Below are positions 5,880 to 7,849 of a stretch of 7,849 nucleotides of DNA, one piece after another. Positions within the stretch are counted from its first letter, which is position 1; every line of letters begins with the position of its first letter. The DNA is taken from assembly GCA_002773975.1 (NCBI GenBank), contig PEZR01000083.1, positions 169 through 8,017 of the forward strand. Reading direction: 5' to 3'. The DNA is from Bdellovibrio sp. CG10_big_fil_rev_8_21_14_0_10_47_8. GTDB lineage: Bacteria; Bdellovibrionota; Bdellovibrionia; Bdellovibrionales; Bdellovibrionaceae. Position numbers and translations under genes: made by a program. The notes beneath the pieces were generated by a model. That model saw only the letters and a list, made by a program, of their open reading frames with translations. It ran no database searches and was not told where the DNA came from.

Positions 5880-6956
5880 ATGAGACCAATACAATCCATC
5901 CAGCGTTTGCTCCAAGGATGTCTTTTGATCCCCTTTGCTTTGTTGCTGATGGGAAATCAGCAGTGTAAGGACCCGGGAACCGAAACTCGAGAGCTTCGAC
6001 GTCGCGTGCAGATGGGCGTGATTCAGGCTCCGCCGATGCCTTTGACTGATGGTGGGAATTTCGATTTCAAATTTGCAGCCAATGCCCAGCTTTGGGATGT
6101 GCTTCGTAAAACTCAGTCTTTTTCAACTTCGACGATTTCCTCTGAGGCGATTTTGGACCCGGGGCAGATGACTCAGGCTGATCGCGATGCTTTCAATCAA
6201 TGTGAGGACACCACGACGGATTCGTTCAATCAAATGGTGAACGGCAAGGTCATGACTCAGACATCCACCTGTATGATCACTATGCCCCAGGCTGTGATCA
6301 ATGGCGAGATCGTGAATTTTGAATTGACCACGTCCGCAGGTGTGACCGTTGGTCTGCCACAATTTGCCGGCCTTGGTGTTGGCTTAGGAATCAAAAAAGC
6401 AACACTGACCATGGCTTTGCAGGCAGATCATCCCTTGATTCCAGGGCATGTGATTGCGGCTTCGACCCCAAAAGCAAAACGCCAAGAGTTCAATGTGAAT
6501 TTCAGTTGGGCTCCGTCAGGGGTTGGTCTTGGCTTTGATTTTTACAGTAAAACCGATCTAGCTTCGGTTGTAAAAAAGGCGATGGAAAATGGAATTTCAG
6601 ACCTCAAACAACAATTTGATCTTTCTGAGCCATGGTACGCGACGGTTCTGAAAAATTGTGACAAAGCGCTGATGATCAATGCGGGCAGCGCTTCGGATGC
6701 CAATCTGCAAGTTGGTGATATTCTCGAGGTCTATAACGTTTGGTATGATTGGGAGGGCGAGGCTTGTAATTCTACTCTGACAGGCACCATGAAATCCACG
6801 GCAGCGCCGATTGCTGTGGTTCAGGTCGAAATTGTCGGAGATACCTTTTCCCAGGCCCGGGTGATCCAACAAACAGCAACGAAAATTTTGCCCGGCGCTC
6901 GCGTTTATGTGCAGAAGTTGGTGCAGCCGGTGCCAGCCACTCAGGCAAAGAACTAA
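5880..6956 (+). CDS. Exported protein, probable lipoprotein, with C-terminal FlgT/CsgG-like beta domain
   Basis: The product has 358 residues. A GAGGAG ribosome site (5864-5869) lies ten bases before ATG 5880. The N-terminus has a basic region, a hydrophobic core (about 14-24) and then G-N-Q-Q-C with Cys29. This resembles a lipoprotein signal in layout, but N-Q-Q is not a standard lipobox, so either an unusual lipidation site or ordinary signal-peptidase cleavage is possible. A charged stretch, RELRRRVQM, follows. The central region (about 60-250) is rich in Thr, Ser, Gln and Gly and lacks membrane segments. The last 90 residues (about 258-350: INAGSASDANLQVGDILEVYN, a variable loop, then a VVQVEIV strand and ARVI to the end) match the general pattern of the C-terminal domain of FlgT and related envelope proteins: a GD-iLeVy strand, a v-vqV strand and a closing G-a-V strand. 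That resemblance is from memory and moderate. A hairpin terminator follows. The precise role is unknown; envelope location is likely. Confidence 0.85.
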   Translation: MRPIQSIQRLLQGCLLIPFALLLMGNQQCKDPGTETRELRRRVQMGVIQAPPMPLTDGGNFDFKFAANAQLWDVLRKTQSFSTSTISSEAILDPGQMTQADRDAFNQCEDTTTDSFNQMVNGKVMTQTSTCMITMPQAVINGEIVNFELTTSAGVTVGLPQFAGLGVGLGIKKATLTMALQADHPLIPGHVIAASTPKAKRQEFNVNFSWAPSGVGLGFDFYSKTDLASVVKKAMENGISDLKQQFDLSEPWYATVLKNCDKALMINAGSASDANLQVGDILEVYNVWYDWEGEACNSTLTGTMKSTAAPIAVVQVEIVGDTFSQARVIQQTATKILPGARVYVQKLVQPVPATQAKN

Positions 6957-6969
6957 AGTCATTGTAGAG

Positions 6970-6990
6970 AACCTGGCGTTGCCAGGTTTT
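6970..6990 (+). terminator. Hairpin terminator after the exported protein gene
   Basis: AACCTGGC (6970-6977) and GCCAGGTT (6981-6988) form a perfect 8-bp stem around a GTT triloop, followed at once by a short T-run ending at 6990. It starts 13 bases after the stop codon. The stem is strong but the T-tract is short, so some read-through into the riboflavin genes is possible. Confidence 0.65.
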
Positions 6991-7055
6991 CAGACCCTGT
7001 CATTTTTCCTGACCAAGCTTTGGATAGCAGGGTTCTCTTGTGTTCCAGCCCCATG

Positions 7056-7072
7056 GGTGCTACATATGCACC
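7056..7072 (+). promoter_or_regulatory. Hairpin immediately before the ribE start codon
   Basis: GGTGC (7056-7060) and GCACC (7068-7072) pair around a 7-base loop, ending at the base before ATG 7073. The only Shine-Dalgarno-like bases near the start (GGGTG, 7055-7059) are in the 5' arm, so the stem would block initiation. No FMN riboswitch (RFN element) is recognisable in the 6991-7072 leader, which is also too short to hold one. A regulatory role is inference; five base pairs can arise by chance. Confidence 0.35.
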
Positions 7073-7720
7073 ATGTTTTCGGGCATTGTGGAATCTGTTC
7101 AGCCGATCCTTTCTAGCCAACCAGGCCTTCAAAAGGGCACAGCCTCATCCACCGCTCCCTTAGTTCGAATAAAAGTAAAAAAACCAACTAGTTTCAATGA
7201 TTTAAAGGTCGGTGACAGCATTGCGGTTGACGGCATTTGTTTGACCGTTGAAGAGTTCGATGCCGATACGATCGCCTTTGCGATGGCGGCAGAGACCCTG
7301 CGAGTTTTGCGTTGGTCTTTGGATCAACCGGAAAGATTGATCGGAAAACGAGTAAACTTGGAGCGCTCCCTTCGTTTCGGAGACCGCATTCATGGTCATC
7401 TGGTCACGGGCCATGTCGACAGTCTGGCCCTGGTTCGGCGTTCTGAGTCTTCTGGTGAAAATCATTTTCTGGATCTCGAGGTCGCAGAATCTGCACTTCC
7501 ATATCTTTGGAACAAGGGCAGTATCACCATCAATGGCGTGAGTCTGACCGTGAATGAAGTTCGAGGGGCTTTGATTTCTGTTTGTTTAATTCCTGAAACT
7601 TTGAAACGCACCAATCTCGGAGAAGTCACTCTTGGCAGCTTTGTCAATATTGAGCCTGATTATATGGCCAAAGCTGTTGTGCACTCCACGCGTGCTCCAC
7701 AAGGACAAGCCAGCTTATGA
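7073..7720 (+). CDS. ribE: Riboflavin synthase, alpha chain
   Basis: This enzyme converts two molecules of 6,7-dimethyl-8-ribityllumazine to riboflavin and the pyrimidinedione precursor, the last step of riboflavin synthesis in the cytoplasm. The 215-residue product matches the usual length (about 210-215). It has the two tandem lumazine-binding barrels. The first starts with MFSGIVESV and includes GDSIAVDGICLTVE and the linker FGDRIHGHLVTGHVD. The second has GSITINGVSLTVNEV and IPETLKRTNLG, ending with NIEPDYMAKAV. Start 7073 was chosen because the family begins exactly at MF-(T/S)-G-I. An in-frame GTG at 7040 would add 11 residues and, oddly, has the better ribosome site (AGGG 7029-7032, seven bases away). 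The stop overlaps the next start by four bases (ATGA), so this gene and the next are translationally coupled in a rib operon. Some literature calls this gene ribC. Confidence 0.96.
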   Translation: MFSGIVESVQPILSSQPGLQKGTASSTAPLVRIKVKKPTSFNDLKVGDSIAVDGICLTVEEFDADTIAFAMAAETLRVLRWSLDQPERLIGKRVNLERSLRFGDRIHGHLVTGHVDSLALVRRSESSGENHFLDLEVAESALPYLWNKGSITINGVSLTVNEVRGALISVCLIPETLKRTNLGEVTLGSFVNIEPDYMAKAVVHSTRAPQGQASL

Positions 7721-7849
7721 CATCAAAAAACACCACCGTATTTAATAGCGCCGAAGAATTGATTGAAGACATTCGTCTCGGTAAAATGGTCCTTCTGATT
7801 GATGACGAGGAACGTGAACACGAAGGCGACTTGGTTCTTGCGGCCGATC
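7717..7849 (+). CDS. ribB: 3,4-dihydroxy-2-butanone 4-phosphate synthase, N-terminal part (RibB or bifunctional RibBA)
   Basis: The enzyme makes the four-carbon unit of riboflavin from ribulose 5-phosphate. Only the first 44 residues are inside the window. After a short variable start, residues 10-28 follow the family pattern (NSAEELIEDIRLGKMVLLI) and lead into the acidic active-site loop DDEEREHEGD (29-38). In the E. coli enzyme the matching loop is DDEDRENEGD, whose Glu and Asp residues bind magnesium and substrate; these are kept here (Arg33, Glu34, Glu36, Asp38), while the usual Asn is His35. AAGGAC (7701-7706) lies ten bases before the ATG, which overlaps the ribE stop. Whether a GTP cyclohydrolase II domain follows, making it RibBA, cannot be seen. 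Confidence 0.93.
   Translation, partial: MTSKNTTVFNSAEELIEDIRLGKMVLLIDDEEREHEGDLVLAAD

Noticed and set aside
6597..6962. Minus-strand ORF of 121 codons opposite the exported protein gene
   Set aside because: Fully antisense to a gene with a good ribosome site and signal sequence; no independent support.
6991..7072. FMN riboswitch upstream of ribE
   Set aside because: None of the conserved RFN blocks is recognisable, and the gap after the upstream terminator is too short.
1..7849. Mobile element, CRISPR array, defence island or tRNA genes
   Set aside because: No transposase, integrase, phage protein, terminal inverted repeats, spaced repeats or tRNA-like cloverleaf seen.

Overview
The window looks like a chromosomal stretch from a predatory-type bacterium of the Bdellovibrio group (Bdellovibrionota). 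This is inferred from a short flagellin with the N-terminus MGMRVTTNIAAINAQR and C-terminus ALKLIG, from lineage-style lipoproteins including one with a GNQQC motif, and from the general gene style. No sequence search could be run. No insertion sequence, phage gene, CRISPR array, tRNA or rRNA is visible.

Layout. Bases 1-470 (minus) hold the N-terminal part of a lipoprotein that runs off the left edge. Bases 471-720 hold its sigma-28-like promoter and the terminator of the next gene. Bases 721-1554 (minus) encode a complete flagellin (fliC type). Upstream of it (1555-1883, read on the minus strand) is an unusual control region: a sigma-28-like promoter, then a predicted leader of about 295 nt with a chain of stem-loops, then a seven-codon mini-ORF with its own strong Shine-Dalgarno sequence immediately before the flagellin ribosome site. 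Bases 1884-2016 hold nothing I recognise. A weak hairpin with A/T tracts (2017-2043) follows. A small four-cysteine protein (2094-2363, minus) is transcribed divergently from clpB.

Bases 2432-5017 (plus) encode a full-length ClpB disaggregase. All the nucleotide-binding, pore-loop and arginine-finger motifs I looked for are intact. Next comes a short orphan membrane-anchored protein (5102-5545, plus) that looks AT-richer than its surroundings. Its 3' end overlaps a convergent, cysteine-containing ORF of uncertain status (5499-5819, minus). Bases 5880-6956 (plus) encode an exported protein, probably a lipoprotein, with a C-terminal domain resembling the FlgT/CsgG-type small beta domain; a hairpin terminator follows.

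The right end begins a riboflavin cluster: riboflavin synthase alpha chain (7073-7720) overlaps by four bases with a 3,4-dihydroxy-2-butanone-4-phosphate synthase (ribB or ribBA) that is cut by the window edge. The two would be co-transcribed and act in the same pathway.

The clearest functional links are the flagellin with the neighbouring lipoprotein (both preceded by sigma-28-like promoters, so perhaps one motility regulon) and ribE with ribB. The coding genes are mostly ordinary. The most interesting DNA is the flagellin leader.
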